Part shown: positions 1 through 18,253 of the stretch, one piece after another
How positions within the stretch are numbered: position 1 is the first letter of the stretch
Layout: each line of letters begins with the position of its first letter
Assembly (NCBI RefSeq): GCF_000381345.1
Contig: NZ_KB906404.1
Coordinates: 122,474-186,473, forward strand
Origin: Deinococcus apachensis DSM 19763
Lineage (GTDB): Bacteria; Deinococcota; Deinococci; Deinococcales; Deinococcaceae
Direction of reading: 5' to 3'
Length of the DNA stretch: 64,000 nt
Notes under the pieces: generated by a model
Told to the model about the DNA's origin: nothing
The model's database searches: none
Seen by the model: only the letters and a program-made list of their open reading frames with translations
Program-made: the position numbers and the translations under genes

Positions 1-1
1 C

Positions 2-1885
<1,884 letters not shown>

Positions 1886-1901
1886 ACGGCGGGGGAGGGG
1901 A

Positions 1902-1934
1902 GAGGGGCCAGTCACGTCGGCTGGCCCTCCTTTC
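1902..1934. terminator. Convergent stem-loop after thrS
   Basis: AGGGGCCAG pairs with CTGGCCCT around a 9-nt loop, followed by a short pyrimidine run (CCTTTC). It lies between the converging thrS and phosphodiesterase genes and could serve both. Seen in sequence; the terminator role is inferred. Confidence 0.5.
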
Positions 1935-2796
1935 AACTTCCCGTCCCCTCCGCAAGCACAGCTTTCAGCAGGTCGGGCCGGTTGGTGATGATCCCGTCCA
2001 CTCCCATCCCGATCAGGCGGCGCATCTCGGCGGGGTCGTCAATGGTCCAGACCTGAACGGCCACGCCACGTGCATGCATCGCCCGGACAAAGCTGGGCGT
2101 CACAATCTCGATACTCCCCGAGCGCACCGGCACCTGCGCCACCTGGCCGGGAAGGGGGGCCAGCCGGGCGAGCCCCACCTTGCTCAGCAGCACGAGGGGC
2201 CGCAACTCCTTCTCCGTCATGCTTGTCACCACTTCCGGACAGGCCTCGCGGAACCCATTCAGGGCCGCGTCACTGAAGCTGGCGACGATGACGCGCCCCG
2301 TCATTCTGGCGTCCCGCAACGTCTTGCAAAACGGCGCGGCGATGCTGGGGGACGCCTGCTTGATCTCGATGGTCATCGGCATGGTGGGGAAGGCGGCCAG
2401 CACCTCCGAGAGTTGCGCCACCCGCACGCCTCGCCCCCGGAAGGGAAAGGTGACGCCGCCGTCCGGGGTGAACGCATACCCGGCATCCGCCGCCAGCACC
2501 TCTGCCAGCGTGAGGTCGGCTATGCGTCCCTTGGTATCCGTCAGCCGATCCAACGTCTCGTCATGCGAAAGCACGAGGACACCGTCGCGGGTAGCGTGCA
2601 TGTCCATCTCCAGCATGTCCACGCCGAGTTTGGCGGCGCCCCGGTACGCGAGCATGGTGTTGCTAGGTGCCAGCCCCTCGCCCCCCTGGTGCGCGATGTT
2701 CAGGGTTCGCTCCTGGATAAATGGATTGGCGGGCTGTGCGGCGGGCGCACATGCCCCCAGCAGCAGCGCCAGACCGGCGGGCAGCATTCTGTTCAT
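1933..2796 (-). CDS. Glycerophosphodiester phosphodiesterase, lipoprotein
   Basis: Predicted to hydrolyse glycerophosphodiesters to glycerol-3-phosphate and an alcohol outside the cytoplasm. The 287-aa product starts with a short lipoprotein signal whose lipobox LLGAC places the acylated Cys at residue 16. The GDPD fold is indicated by IAHQGGEG (catalytic His 36, normally HRG; here HQG), EMDMHATRDG (metal ligands) and LSHDETLDR (second catalytic His). The C-terminal VWTIDDPAEMRRLIGMGVDGIITNRPD is the usual strand/helix end of the family. The start is ATG at 2796. A second GDPD without a signal peptide lies at 45353. The HQG variant in place of HRG is slightly unusual. Confidence 0.88.
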   Translation of the reverse strand: MNRMLPAGLALLLGACAPAAQPANPFIQERTLNIAHQGGEGLAPSNTMLAYRGAAKLGVDMLEMDMHATRDGVLVLSHDETLDRLTDTKGRIADLTLAEVLAADAGYAFTPDGGVTFPFRGRGVRVAQLSEVLAAFPTMPMTIEIKQASPSIAAPFCKTLRDARMTGRVIVASFSDAALNGFREACPEVVTSMTEKELRPLVLLSKVGLARLAPLPGQVAQVPVRSGSIEIVTPSFVRAMHARGVAVQVWTIDDPAEMRRLIGMGVDGIITNRPDLLKAVLAEGTGS

Positions 2797-2837
2797 GACG
2801 CCTCAACTCTACGGCTCCCGGCGGGCTTTTCGCCTGC

Positions 2838-2866
2838 TTTACAGCCCCGGGGGGGCGTGCTAACAT
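2838..2866 (+). promoter_or_regulatory. Promoter of the tRNA-Cys/tRNA-Val unit
   Basis: A -35 box TTTACA (2838-2843) and -10 box TAACAT (2861-2866) are separated by exactly 17 bp. Initiation near 2873 would lie about 46 nt before tRNA-Cys. The promoter is divergent from the lipoprotein gene at 2796. Confidence 0.6.
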
Positions 2867-2915
2867 TCCCTCCGCTGGCAGAGGTTGAGCCCCCCAGCCG
2901 CCCCAAGGCGAATAC

Positions 2916-2993
<78 letters not shown>

Positions 2994-3009
2994 TACCCCA
3001 TCTAGGTTC

Positions 3010-3084
<75 letters not shown>

Positions 3085-3085
3085 A

Positions 3086-3112
3086 AAAGCCCCCGCTTGA
3101 CGGGGGCTTTTC
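3086..3112 (+). terminator. Intrinsic terminator of the tRNA unit
   Basis: AAAGCCCCCG and CGGGGGCTTT form a 10-bp stem around a 5-nt loop (CTTGA), followed by TCT. It directly abuts the CCA of tRNA-Val. Confidence 0.85.
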
Positions 3113-3860
3113 TATTGTGTTTTGAAAAGTACGTCCTCCTGTACCTGCCTGTTCATGCGATTTGGCTGAGGAAGATGGGCCTTTGTGGTTGGGGCTGTTG
3201 TGGATCAGGCGCTGAGTACAGATGCGTGGCAGACGTCTCGCCGGGAGCATTGGTGCGGGTATCAATCTATGAAGTCAGAAAAGGACCACTGGGACGGTAA
3301 GAACCGGTTAAATTGAATCAAATACAGTGCAGGTCATTTCCGCTTTCCTCAAGCAGAGAGCCGGAGTTTATGCTTGCCAAACGACTGCTAGACGCCTAAA
3401 CCACCCTCTTAGGAAGCTTATTTTTAGCTGGTTCTCATTTTTCTCAACATGAGAGATAGATTGGTCCATATACTGTCGGAAATTCCACATTATGCAGAGG
3501 GAGGTGAATGTGAGGTTTACCCCCGTATGACGTGTCTGCGGCTGTTTGAGGTCTTTCTTCCGGAGGTGGTGGAGGTTCGTTGTTCGACAAGCCCTGACTG
3601 AACATTATTGACGTAGCGCTGGTTATGTCGCCTGTCTTGGCTGGGATCAGGCGTTGGAGAAAATTTGCGTGGACAGCCCTCGGAGGGGGAGTTCCCGTAC
3701 GGATCGAGGGCGACAAGACCGAATCCCGTGATTCGGATGCATAGGCAGCCGCTTTCCCACCATTTCATCGGTTCGTCGCATACGAGCACGTGAAGGACGT
3801 AATCGCTGCTTCATCGGCGTTTGCGGAGGTTCATCTTCGCGTCACGAGATACTTAGAACC
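3113..3860. other. Gene-poor, AT-richer intergenic region
   Basis: About 750 bp with visibly lower GC than its neighbours. Short open frames exist on both strands, but none has a ribosome-binding site, recognisable motif or Deinococcus-like codon use, so no gene is supported. The right end provides the leader of the large lipoprotein gene at 3877 (AGGGAG just before its start). It may be decayed foreign DNA. Confidence 0.4.
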
Positions 3861-3876
3861 TTTAGGGAGATAGAGC

Positions 3877-6987
<3,111 letters not shown>

Positions 6988-7002
6988 GCCCTCACACCTA
7001 GA

Positions 7003-7036
7003 AGAAGCCCCCGCCGAGGTGCGGGGGTTTCTCTTG
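7003..7036 (+). terminator. Intrinsic terminator
   Basis: AAGCCCCCGC pairs with GCGGGGGTTT around CGAGGT, followed by CTCTT, right after the DUF11 lipoprotein stop. Confidence 0.8.
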
Positions 7037-7107
7037 CCCAGTCAGGATGTTGACCTGAAGAACTAAGGAAAGGGGGCCGGTGAAAGCCCCCTCGTCCCGT
7101 TCAAAGT

Positions 7108-7956
7108 TCAGCGCCGACCGAAGTCCTGCGTCCAGTAGTAGCGGTAACTGCCCCCGGCGTAGTAGCCGACGCCGAGGTCGCGGTACCCGGCGTTCATGAT
7201 GTTGGCGCAGTGGCCGGGGCTCTGGAGCCAGCCCGCCACGACCTGCTCGGGCGTGGACTGTCCGGCGGCGATGTTCTCGCCTGCGGAGGTGAAGTTCGTG
7301 TACCCGGCCGCACGCATCCGGGCAAAGGGGTCCAGCCCATCGGGATTGGTGTGGCTGAAGAAGTTGCGGACCGCCATATCCTTCGAGTGGTTGTAGGCGG
7401 CGGTGCGGAGGGCAGCGTTGTAGCTCAGGGGAGCGGCGGCGGGGAAGAACTGACTGCCACAGGTGCGGCCCTGCGCTCGGGCCTGGTTGGTGAGCTCCAG
7501 GACCCGCTGCTCGAAGGCGCTGGGGCTGGTCGTGCCCGTCGCCGGAGTGGGCGCTGGGGCGGTCGCCGTCTTCGTGACGTTGACCGGGAAATCCAGGAAG
7601 GTGGCTGGGTTGCTCCGCAGCGCCACCCGCACTGTCACCGTTCCTGCCCCCCTGGCGGTGACCAGGCCATACTGGTCCACCGTCGCCACCCCCGCGTTGC
7701 TGCTCGTCCAGTTGACGAGGGCGGGCGTGACGGGCTGCCCCCCGTAGTACACGTTGACCTGGTACGTCTGCCCCACGGTAAGGGCGATGGGCGTGACGGC
7801 GAGTGGGGTAACCCCCGCCGCCTCGGGGGAGGTGGAGAGACGCTGTTCCGCCGTGGGGGTCGCCGCCGTGGTGTTGGTGGTTCCCGGCGTCTGTCCGCAG
7901 GCTGCCAGGAGCAGCGTGGCCGAGCCGAGGAGGATAAGAAGTGACTGTGATTTCAC
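7108..7956 (-). CDS. CAP-domain lipoprotein with BIG2 module
   Basis: A 282-aa secreted protein. It has a lipoprotein signal (LLLAAC, Cys 20), a bacterial Ig-like group 2 module at about residues 53-130 (LTVGQTYQVNVYYGG ... VDQYGLVTARGAGTVTV) and a C-terminal YkwD-type CAP/SCP domain with the signature stretches NHSKDMAVRNFFSHTNPDG, GENIAAG and SPGHCANIMN. Bacterial CAP proteins are secreted and their biochemical activity is mostly undefined. The start is GTG at 7956. No Shine-Dalgarno is seen, but TAGTCT ends 7 nt upstream, fitting a leaderless transcript. Two cysteines in the CAP domain could form a disulfide. Confidence 0.9.
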   Translation of the reverse strand: MKSQSLLILLGSATLLLAACGQTPGTTNTTAATPTAEQRLSTSPEAAGVTPLAVTPIALTVGQTYQVNVYYGGQPVTPALVNWTSSNAGVATVDQYGLVTARGAGTVTVRVALRSNPATFLDFPVNVTKTATAPAPTPATGTTSPSAFEQRVLELTNQARAQGRTCGSQFFPAAAPLSYNAALRTAAYNHSKDMAVRNFFSHTNPDGLDPFARMRAAGYTNFTSAGENIAAGQSTPEQVVAGWLQSPGHCANIMNAGYRDLGVGYYAGGSYRYYWTQDFGRR

Positions 7957-8252
7957 GTAACGTAGACTAAGAATTCAGTCAGATAGAGGGATGAACTGGG
8001 CCTGAGTTGTTGCGGCGGGCGCTCATAAAAGTGCCCCCGCCTAGCTAGGGTCAGGCGCTCCCACCTCTGAATAACTGGTGTCTTACAGCGTTTGGTCCTA
8101 CTGAAGCTCGTGTTCTCCCCCAAACCTCCTGTCTGCTTTAGACGGACACCGGTACGCGCTTGAGCGATTCGTCATGGTCATCGGCGCAGCGCTCCACCCA
8201 GCGTATGCTGCCCTTCTCCATTTCCCGGAGCCGCACCTTCAGGAGGTTTGGT

Positions 8253-8498
8253 ATGACACGCGATGATCAGAGGGGTCAGAAGCAGCACGCGGAGGGCGAC
8301 TTCCCCGCCGACGCCGAGGGGACGGACCTGACCGACAAGGAGATCGTGGACCTTCACGCCCGCGAGGGGCGCGGCGCCCGTCAGGTTCCCGGCGCCGCGC
8401 CGTCGGACGAGTACGTTCAGGACCACATCGAGGGTCCGGACGAGCAGGGACCGACCCTGCTTGACCCGACGACGAAGGACTACAAGAAGCCGGGCTGA
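8253..8498 (+). CDS. Small acidic hypothetical protein
   Basis: An 81-aa hydrophilic protein rich in Asp, Glu and Gly (EGDFPADAEGTDLTDKEIVDLHAREGRG ...). ATG 8253 was chosen because AGGAGGT sits at 8241-8247, although the frame is open further upstream. A TATGCT box at 8203-8208 could be the -10 of its promoter. The 290 bp upstream contain no gene. I do not recognise a family; the composition resembles small stress-associated disordered proteins, which is only inference. Confidence 0.7.
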   Translation: MTRDDQRGQKQHAEGDFPADAEGTDLTDKEIVDLHAREGRGARQVPGAAPSDEYVQDHIEGPDEQGPTLLDPTTKDYKKPG

Positions 8499-8529
8499 AT
8501 CCTCCAGCCTCCGCTTAGAGCAGCAATGG

Positions 8530-8562
8530 CACAGGCCCGGACATCACGCCCCGGGCCTGCTG
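8530..8562. terminator. Stem-loop between convergent genes
   Basis: CAGGCCCGG (8532-8540) pairs with CCGGGCCTG (8551-8559) around a 10-nt loop. There is no clear T-run. It sits between the converging genes ending at 8498 and 8577. Confidence 0.45.
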
Positions 8563-8576
8563 CGTGGGAGTTCGCT

Positions 8577-9140
8577 TTAGCCCTGCGGCACCGTCATCGT
8601 GTGCCCGACCCCCAGACCGTGCCGGTAGACGAGCTGCCCGCCCAGGAAAGCGCCCACGCCACCCAGGGCCAGGGCCGTGCCTGACAGCGCTTTGCCCAGC
8701 CCGCGCCGCCCCCGCCTGCGCGCCAGCAGGGAAGCCGCGTTGAGCAGGAAGGCGGTTTCGTTCAGGGCACCGTGGATCAGCCCGGTGCGGCGCGCCTGCC
8801 CGCGCGAGTTTGACCAGTCGGTCCAGCCCGCCGCAATCGTGGGGATGGCCCCCAGGGTGCCGATCAGGAGGGCCGAATCGGCGGCATGTTCCCTCTCCGG
8901 GCTGCCTCTGCCCGGCCAGAAGTCGAGGATGCCCCCGACGATCCAGCCCCCCAGCGGGAGGTGAATCAGGATGGGGTGCAGGGGATGGCCGATGGGCTCG
9001 CCGTGCAGCAGGCTGATCAGCCCGTCCGGCAGGGCCTCCTCCGCGTCCTTCAGCCAGCCTTGCAACTGCCCGGACAGAACCTCCAGCGAGGGGTGATCAC
9101 TCAGCGCGTCCTCGATAAGGTCATTGATCTGTGAATCCAT
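8577..9140 (-). CDS. DUF2231 membrane protein
   Basis: A 187-aa protein with a hydrophilic N-terminus of about 45 residues, then the DUF2231 signature GHPLHPILIHLPLGGW and four probable membrane segments, with an Arg-rich loop (ARRRGRRGLGK) between the last two. The family is of unknown function and recurs near redox or electron-transfer genes in other bacteria. ATG 9140 is preceded on its strand by AAGGAG at good spacing. Monocistronic. Confidence 0.85.
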   Translation of the reverse strand: MDSQINDLIEDALSDHPSLEVLSGQLQGWLKDAEEALPDGLISLLHGEPIGHPLHPILIHLPLGGWIVGGILDFWPGRGSPEREHAADSALLIGTLGAIPTIAAGWTDWSNSRGQARRTGLIHGALNETAFLLNAASLLARRRGRRGLGKALSGTALALGGVGAFLGGQLVYRHGLGVGHTMTVPQG

Positions 9141-9293
9141 ACCCGCTCCTTGCTGTGCTTCCTGTCCACCCTAGGCAGTGCTGCCCCCTCCTCAGTGAGC
9201 CCGGCTTGCCCACCCCTTAAGACACCCGATGTGGGGGCGTGCTCCGTCATCCGGCGGAGGCATGGGGTGAGGTGGGGCCGCTACGCTCGGGTC

Positions 9294-10130
9294 GTGACCT
9301 CCGTGGCTGCTCTCGACGCCCTAGACGCCCGCATCCGCGCTGCCCTTGTGGTTGAGCTGGGGGTGCGTCATGCCCTCGCCTACGGCAGCCGGACCCAGGT
9401 GGGGCCGGACGGCATGCCCACGTCGGACGGGTGGAGCGACCTGGAATACTGGGCCTTTCTGGAGCCGGGGGCGACGCTGGACGCCCTCGCCTTCCTGCGG
9501 CCCCTGATGCCCATCGCCCTGGCGGTGGTCAATCCCTACGGCACGCCGAACGTGGTTACCCCCGACCTGATCCGGGTCGAACTACACATGGTTCCCGAGG
9601 ATCAACTCGCCCAGGTCTCGACCTGGCCCAACGTCGGAACTTCACCCGACCGGATGCTGATCAAGGACGCGGATGGGCGGTTGCGAGCCCGGTTGGAGGA
9701 GGTCGCCGCCCACCCCCCCTTCGCGGCGACCCTGCCCGGCGCCCAGGCTCTCTACGATGGGGTGCTGAACGACCTGGTCTTCGGCTCGGCGGTTCTCGCC
9801 CGGGGCGAGGAGCTGCGGGCCTGGGAGCTGCTGACCCCGGTGCGCGGCGGCCTGCTGCGTCTAATCCGCGTGCTGGAGGGTCTGCCGCAACCTCCCGCTC
9901 CCACCCGCCGGGCGGAACGCGAGGTGCCGGAGGGATGGCGGGTCGCCCTGCGGGGAACGGTCTCGGGCGGGGCGGCCCTCGCCTACGGGCAGGCGCTCAC
10001 CCTCTCCCGCCGACTGGGCATGGCCCTGCGCCTGGAGGAGCGGGCCGCGCTTCAGGAGGCGTTGGCGGATCGCCTGCGGGTCCTGTCCGGGCTGGACTCC
10101 CCGGCGCGGGATTCGGGTGGCGGGTGTTAA
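9294..10130 (+). CDS. LinB-like nucleotidyltransferase
   Basis: A 278-aa protein with a Pol-beta-type nucleotidyltransferase signature: AYGSR (Gly31-Ser32), then D49-x-E51 in WSDLEYWAF. The later segments VVTPDLIRVELHM and SPDRMLIKDADGRL resemble Lnu(B)/Lnu(F) lincosamide nucleotidyltransferases, which adenylylate the antibiotic. The actual substrate here is unknown. I chose GTG 9294 over the upstream ATG because TACGCT lies 6 nt before it, the usual leaderless layout in this window, and the first 48 residues of the longer frame look non-coding. No regulator or transposon is adjacent. Confidence 0.75.
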   Translation: MTSVAALDALDARIRAALVVELGVRHALAYGSRTQVGPDGMPTSDGWSDLEYWAFLEPGATLDALAFLRPLMPIALAVVNPYGTPNVVTPDLIRVELHMVPEDQLAQVSTWPNVGTSPDRMLIKDADGRLRARLEEVAAHPPFAATLPGAQALYDGVLNDLVFGSAVLARGEELRAWELLTPVRGGLLRLIRVLEGLPQPPAPTRRAEREVPEGWRVALRGTVSGGAALAYGQALTLSRRLGMALRLEERAALQEALADRLRVLSGLDSPARDSGGGC

Positions 10131-10375
10131 GGAGCGAGCGGGAGCAGAGGAGGGCATCTCTGAGGACGGGCCCACCCTCGCCCCTGGCGGGAGAGGGTCA
10201 GCGCTGGGGACAGGGGACACGCAGGCGGGATGACTGATCTTCACCCGCAGGCTCTGAGCCGGGCTCAGCCCTGATTGGAGCAGGCCCGGGCGGGGGTATT
10301 CCCGCATCCTTGGAAGCCCCCCGCCGTAAAAGGCTTCACAGCGGGCGCTAAAGGGGCGGGCGTATGATCTGACTC

Positions 10376-11032
10376 GTGGTCAGTGATCCCCCCCGTCCCG
10401 CCCGTGCCCGCAGCCCCGAGGAAAAGGGCCAGCGGCGCGACGACATCCTCCGCGCCGCGGAACGGCTCTGGGCCCATACCCCCTACGCCGACCTGAGCAT
10501 GAACCAGGTGGCGCGCGAGACCAAACTCGCCAAGGGCACCCTCTACCTGTATTTCGACACCAAGGAGGAGCTGTACCTGGCCCTGCTCACCGAACACCTG
10601 GGGCGCTGGCTGGACGAGGTGACGGCCCTGCTCGACGACCGTCAGCCGAAGACGCCGGGCGAGGTCGCCGACGTCCTCGTCGCCTCCAGCCGCGGGCACG
10701 AGGCGTTGCGCCGACTTCTGATTCTGCTGGGCACCGTGCTCGAACACAACGTCGGCTTGGAACTGACGCTGAGCTTCAAGCGGGAGGTCCGCACCCTGCT
10801 TCAACCGGTGCTCGACCGGGTGCCCCTGCCGCAGGGCATCATGCTGCGGCTCCTGATGCACCTGTACGCCCTGTCGGTGGGCTGGCAGCACGTCACCGAG
10901 GAGTTGCCCTCTACCGGTCACCTGCGCCGTCAGCCCGAACTCGCCTTCATGTTTCCCTCCTTCGAGAAGGAACTGTCGTTCAGCCTGCACGCGGTCGTGG
11001 ACCGACTGGTCGCGGAAACCGTCAAAGTCTAG
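10376..11032 (+). CDS. TetR-family transcriptional regulator
   Basis: A 218-aa regulator. The N-terminal helix-turn-helix spans about residues 20-65 ([45 protein letters not shown]), followed by an all-helical ligand/dimer domain. GTG 10376 is preceded by TATGAT 7 nt upstream, indicating a leaderless mRNA. It converges on the maltose-type importer and is separated from it by a bidirectional terminator, so control of those genes is not implied. The upstream 245 bp include a GC-rich imperfect inverted repeat near 10168-10200 (CCCTCGCCCC...GGGAGAGGG). The target is unknown; a TetR-like palindrome occurs before the MFS gene at 15641. Confidence 0.9.
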   Translation: MVSDPPRPARARSPEEKGQRRDDILRAAERLWAHTPYADLSMNQVARETKLAKGTLYLYFDTKEELYLALLTEHLGRWLDEVTALLDDRQPKTPGEVADVLVASSRGHEALRRLLILLGTVLEHNVGLELTLSFKREVRTLLQPVLDRVPLPQGIMLRLLMHLYALSVGWQHVTEELPSTGHLRRQPELAFMFPSFEKELSFSLHAVVDRLVAETVKV

Positions 11033-11040
11033 GTCCGGCA

Positions 11041-11083
11041 AAAAGGAGGAGGCCCCGGGTACGCCCCCGGGGCCTCCTCTTTG
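11041..11083. terminator. Bidirectional terminator
   Basis: GGAGGCCCCGGG pairs with CCCGGGGCCTCC around a short loop, with A-rich sequence on the left and CTCTTT on the right. It sits between the convergent TetR and malG-type genes. Confidence 0.8.
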
Positions 11084-11097
11084 GGGTGGAACGCGGT

Positions 11098-13913
<2,816 letters not shown>

Positions 13914-14066
13914 GGGTGGGGCTCCTTTCGGGCTGGGTTGTCCGCTGGCAATTACATCATGCTACGCCGTTCTGTCAACGGGAACCCTTGAGTGTTTGAA
14001 CAGGTGGGGACCGGTGCGGTGCGGGAGTGCCGGGTGACCCGGGCCAGACGGGAGCGGAAGGAAAGG

Positions 14067-14100
14067 GGAGACGGACGGGAACGCCGCCCCGTCCGTCTCC
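14067..14100 (-). promoter_or_regulatory. Intercistronic hairpin between malE and malF
   Basis: GGAGACGGACGG and CCGTCCGTCTCC form a perfect 12-bp stem in the malE-malF gap. There is no U-tract, so it is more likely an mRNA-stabilising or attenuating element that keeps malE transcript above malF/malG than a full terminator. Function inferred. Confidence 0.55.
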
Positions 14101-14128
14101 ACCGTTCAGGCCACGCCCCGCACGGCTT

Positions 14129-15310
<1,182 letters not shown>

Positions 15311-15333
15311 GCTTACTCCTTGGGGCGCGGCTG

Positions 15334-15347
15334 TTGAACCGCTTCCA
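15334..15347. promoter_or_regulatory. LacI-type operator-like site before malE
   Basis: TTGAACCGCTTCCA matches the general LacI-family pattern TGNAANCGNTTNCA at all fixed positions but one. It lies 24 bp before the malE start, well downstream of the predicted start site, so it would act as a roadblock. Similar sites precede 46148, 51189 and 60406. Confidence 0.5.
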
Positions 15348-15463
15348 GAGATTCGATACCCATCGGGCAGGACGAGCCGCACCGCCTCAGCGGGGTCGTC
15401 AGGCAGGGCTTCCACGGTGGGGAGGGACCCGGCAGACGGCATCTTCTCGTTGGCTCGCCTGCA

Positions 15464-15492
15464 AGTATAGGAGGCCGCAAAAACCTTGACAA
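15464..15492 (-). promoter_or_regulatory. malEFG promoter
   Basis: On the minus strand TTGTCA (15492-15487) and TATACT (15469-15464) are separated by 17 bp, the strongest sigma-70-like match in the region. Predicted start near 15456. Confidence 0.65.
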
Positions 15493-15604
15493 TCCCCTGC
15501 TACAAAGCTCTTTTTCATCCCCGGATCAGGTGACCCCTATCCGGCGGCCCCAGTTGCCGTGGCAGCGGCAATGGCCTCGTGTCCCTCCCCACCTACATCC
15601 GTCC

Positions 15605-15634
15605 CTGACCGATCGGTCGGGCGGGGGGTAGACT
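15605..15634 (+). promoter_or_regulatory. MFS gene promoter with TetR-like palindrome
   Basis: CTGACC (15605-15610) and TAGACT (15629-15634) are spaced 18 bp apart. A perfect 12-bp palindrome GACCGATCGGTC (15607-15618) overlaps the -35. Palindromes of this type are common TetR-family operators; the cognate regulator is not known. Confidence 0.5.
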
Positions 15635-15640
15635 GGGGGC

Positions 15641-16891
15641 ATGAGCGCCGCAACCCCTCCCCGCCGCGGGAGTCCCAAACTGATCCTGTTCCTGACCATT
15701 TTCGTCGCCATGCTGGGACTGAGCGTGCTGTTCCCGATCATCGCGCCGCTGGGGCGGCAACTGGGCCTCAGCGAGACGCAGATCGGCTGGTTCTCCACCG
15801 CCTACAGCCTCGCGCAATTCGTGTTCGCCCCGATCTGGGGCAGCCGCAGCGAGCGCACCGGCCGCAAGCCCATCCTGATTCTCGGCCTGGTCGGCTTCTC
15901 CCTGAGCTTCGGGCTGTTCGGGGTGCTCGCCGCCCTGGGGGTCAAGGGCGTGCTGGGCGGGACCGCGCTGTTCGTGCTGCTCGTCGCCGCCCGGCTGATC
16001 GGCGGGATGCTCTCCAGCGCCACCCTGCCCACGGCCCAGGCGATGATGGCCGACCTGACCGCCGAGAAGGACCGCGCTGCCGCAATGGGCTTGATTGGCG
16101 CGGCCTTCGGCTTGGGCGTGGTGTTCGGCCCGGCTCTGGGGGCCCTGCTCTCGGGCTTCGGGCTGACGGTACCCGTGTTCTTCAGCGCGGGGCTGGGCCT
16201 GCTGACCGCGCTTGCGGCTTTCCTCACCCTGCCCGAGACGCGCCGGGCGGGCGCCGGAGCGGTCCCCCGGGGCGAACGCCGCGCCCTGCTGCGGCAGCCC
16301 ACCATCCTGCTCTTCCTGGCGGTCAGCGCCCTGTACACGCTCGCCTCGGTCGGGATGGAGCAGACCATCGCGTTCTACGTGCAGGATACCCTGCGCCTGG
16401 GGGCCGCCGAGACGGCCAAGGCGGTCGGTGGAATGCTCGCCGTGTTCGGCTTCCTCGCTGCTGCGGTGCAGGGAGGGGCAATGCGGCCCCTGAGCAAGAA
16501 GGTGGCGCCCGGCCCGCTGATTAGCCTGGGCCTGCTCGTGATGGGCGCGGGGATGTTCCTGCTGCCCCAGACACACACCTTCTGGGCGATCACCGCCGCG
16601 CTCGCCGTGATCGGCGTGGGGAGCGCCATTCTCGGCCCCAGCCTGAGCGCCGCGCTCTCGCTGAGCGCGGGGGCGGGTGGGCAGGGGGCCGTTGCGGGCC
16701 TGAATAGCAGCGCCCTCGCGCTGGGGCGCATGACCGGCCCGCTGCTGGGCACCGGCCTGTACCAGACCGCCGGGCACGCGGCCCCCTACCTGCTCAGCGG
16801 GGGCGTCCTGAGCGCGCTCCTGGTGTGGACCCTGATCGCGCGGCCCCAGGTGCGGCCCGCGGGGAGGGACGGGGGAGCGGTCAGGAGCTGA
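15641..16891 (+). CDS. MFS efflux transporter
   Basis: A 416-aa major facilitator with 12 predicted helices, of the drug:H+ antiporter type (TetA/Bmr-like). Motif A is [13 protein letters not shown] between helices 2 and 3, and the motif-C-like region is [20 protein letters not shown] in helix 5. ATG 15641 lies 6 nt after TAGACT, a leaderless layout. The promoter overlaps a TetR-type palindrome, so repression relieved by a substrate is plausible. The substrate is unknown. Confidence 0.9.
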   Translation: MSAATPPRRGSPKLILFLTIFVAMLGLSVLFPIIAPLGRQLGLSETQIGWFSTAYSLAQFVFAPIWGSRSERTGRKPILILGLVGFSLSFGLFGVLAALGVKGVLGGTALFVLLVAARLIGGMLSSATLPTAQAMMADLTAEKDRAAAMGLIGAAFGLGVVFGPALGALLSGFGLTVPVFFSAGLGLLTALAAFLTLPETRRAGAGAVPRGERRALLRQPTILLFLAVSALYTLASVGMEQTIAFYVQDTLRLGAAETAKAVGGMLAVFGFLAAAVQGGAMRPLSKKVAPGPLISLGLLVMGAGMFLLPQTHTFWAITAALAVIGVGSAILGPSLSAALSLSAGAGGQGAVAGLNSSALALGRMTGPLLGTGLYQTAGHAAPYLLSGGVLSALLVWTLIARPQVRPAGRDGGAVRS

Positions 16892-16985
16892 CGGAACCTT
16901 TTTCCATCGGCCCGGGTCCTGCCGTTTTCCCCAGACGGCGAGCCCGGGCCGCTTCTGTCCCCGCCTCCGGCCTTATCCTGCCCCG

Positions 16986-18245
16986 GTGACTGCCCCCCGC
17001 CCCACCGCCAACCCGGCCCGCGTGCTGGCCGCACGTGTCCTGACGCGCGTGCTGGCCGGTGAAACCTTTGCCGCCCCCGCACTCGACGCGGCGCTGACGG
17101 AGGCGCGTCTCGCCGCCCGGGACGCGGGCCTAGCGACCCACCTCGTGTACGGCACCCTGCGCCACGCCCTCCGGTTGGAGGCGGCCCTCACGCCCCTGCT
17201 GCGCGGCGAGACGCATCCCAAGGCGCGCGCGCTGCTGCTCGCCGGGACCTTCGAGAAATTGGTTCTGGGTACTCCGCCCCACGCGGTGGTCAGCGAGTAC
17301 GTGAACCTGGCACGTCTGGCTCGGCTGGCCCCGCCCGGCCTGGTGAACGCGGTCCTGCGCCGGGTGGAGCCGCCCGCCGAGACGGACGAGACCCGCTCCG
17401 CCCTTCCCGGCTGGCTGATCGAGGTGTTCCGCACGGCCTACGGCGAGCGGGCGGACGCCGTGCTGGCCGACCAGCTCCAGCCGCAACCCCTCTGGCTGAG
17501 CCTGTCGGACGCCGGGATCAGGAGCCTGGAGGCTGAGGGCAGCGCCGTCGAGCCCGGTCCGAACGGGGTGGACCGGGTAGCCCTCGCCCGCCCCTTGCGT
17601 GACTCCGCCGCATACCGCCAGGGGCAGGCCCAGCCCATCAACCCCGCCAGCCTCGCCGCCGTGGACGCGCTGGGCGACGTGGAGGAGGCGCGGGTCCTGG
17701 ACCTCGCCGGGGGGGCGGGCGTGAAGGCTGCCATGCTGGCGGCACGGGGAGCGCGAGTGACAAGTGTGGATGTCGTCGCCCGCAAACACGACGCGGCGCG
17801 AGCGAACCTGAGAAGGCTGGGATTGCACGCCGATTTCCTGACCCATGACCTGACCACGCCGCTGCACCTGCCTCCCGCACCGTTTGTCCTGCTGGACGCG
17901 CCCTGCACCGGCACGGGCACCCTGCGCGCCCACCCCGAGATCAAGTTGAGGTTGACAAAGGAGACGGTGGGAGAAATGGCGGCCCTCCAGGCCCGGATGC
18001 TGCCGAATGCCGCCGCACTCGTCGAGCCCGGCGGTCTGCTCGTCTACAGCGTGTGCAGTGTTACTCCGCAGGAGGGGCCGGAGACTGTGCGGGATTTCCT
18101 GACCGCACACCCGGAGTTCACCCCTGAACCGCTCCCCGACTTGGACCTGCCCACCGTACCCGCCGGAGAGGGCGTGCTGACGGTGCCGGAAGGTGGCCTG
18201 GACGGCTTTTTCATCGTGCGCCTCAGGAGGGAGCGGGGGGAGTAG
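16986..18245 (+). CDS. rsmB: 16S rRNA m5C967 methyltransferase, RsmB-like
   Basis: Methylates C967 of 16S rRNA in RsmB-family enzymes. The 419-aa product has an N-terminal NusB-like RNA-binding domain (about residues 1-140) and a Rossmann methyltransferase domain with SAM motif [16 protein letters not shown], motif [10 protein letters not shown] (Cys 307) and motif [13 protein letters not shown] (Cys 357, the expected nucleophile). The residue is slightly off the canonical DLCAAPGGK motif (DLAGGAGVK), so a divergent member is possible. GTG 16986 is 6 nt after TATCCT (leaderless). The next gene starts 8 nt downstream. Confidence 0.88.
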   Translation: MTAPRPTANPARVLAARVLTRVLAGETFAAPALDAALTEARLAARDAGLATHLVYGTLRHALRLEAALTPLLRGETHPKARALLLAGTFEKLVLGTPPHAVVSEYVNLARLARLAPPGLVNAVLRRVEPPAETDETRSALPGWLIEVFRTAYGERADAVLADQLQPQPLWLSLSDAGIRSLEAEGSAVEPGPNGVDRVALARPLRDSAAYRQGQAQPINPASLAAVDALGDVEEARVLDLAGGAGVKAAMLAARGARVTSVDVVARKHDAARANLRRLGLHADFLTHDLTTPLHLPPAPFVLLDAPCTGTGTLRAHPEIKLRLTKETVGEMAALQARMLPNAAALVEPGGLLVYSVCSVTPQEGPETVRDFLTAHPEFTPEPLPDLDLPTVPAGEGVLTVPEGGLDGFFIVRLRRERGE

Positions 18246-18253
18246 GCTGGGGC

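Noticed and set aside
3444..3789. Minus-strand frames in the AT-rich gap
   Set aside because: Short, overlapping, without ribosome-binding sites or recognisable motifs.
15311..15442. Longer N-terminus (44 extra codons) for the malE product
   Set aside because: The internal ATG starts a normal signal peptide and has AAGGAG before it; the extension would bury the signal.
15486..15505. Plus-strand TTGACA near 15486 as a promoter
   Set aside because: The nearest TANNNT-like box is only about 9 bp away; the same bases fit a 17-bp-spaced promoter on the minus strand.
16892..16905. GGAACCTTTTTCC as a fifth LacI-type operator
   Set aside because: The centre lacks the CG core and it lies after the MFS gene rather than at a sugar promoter.
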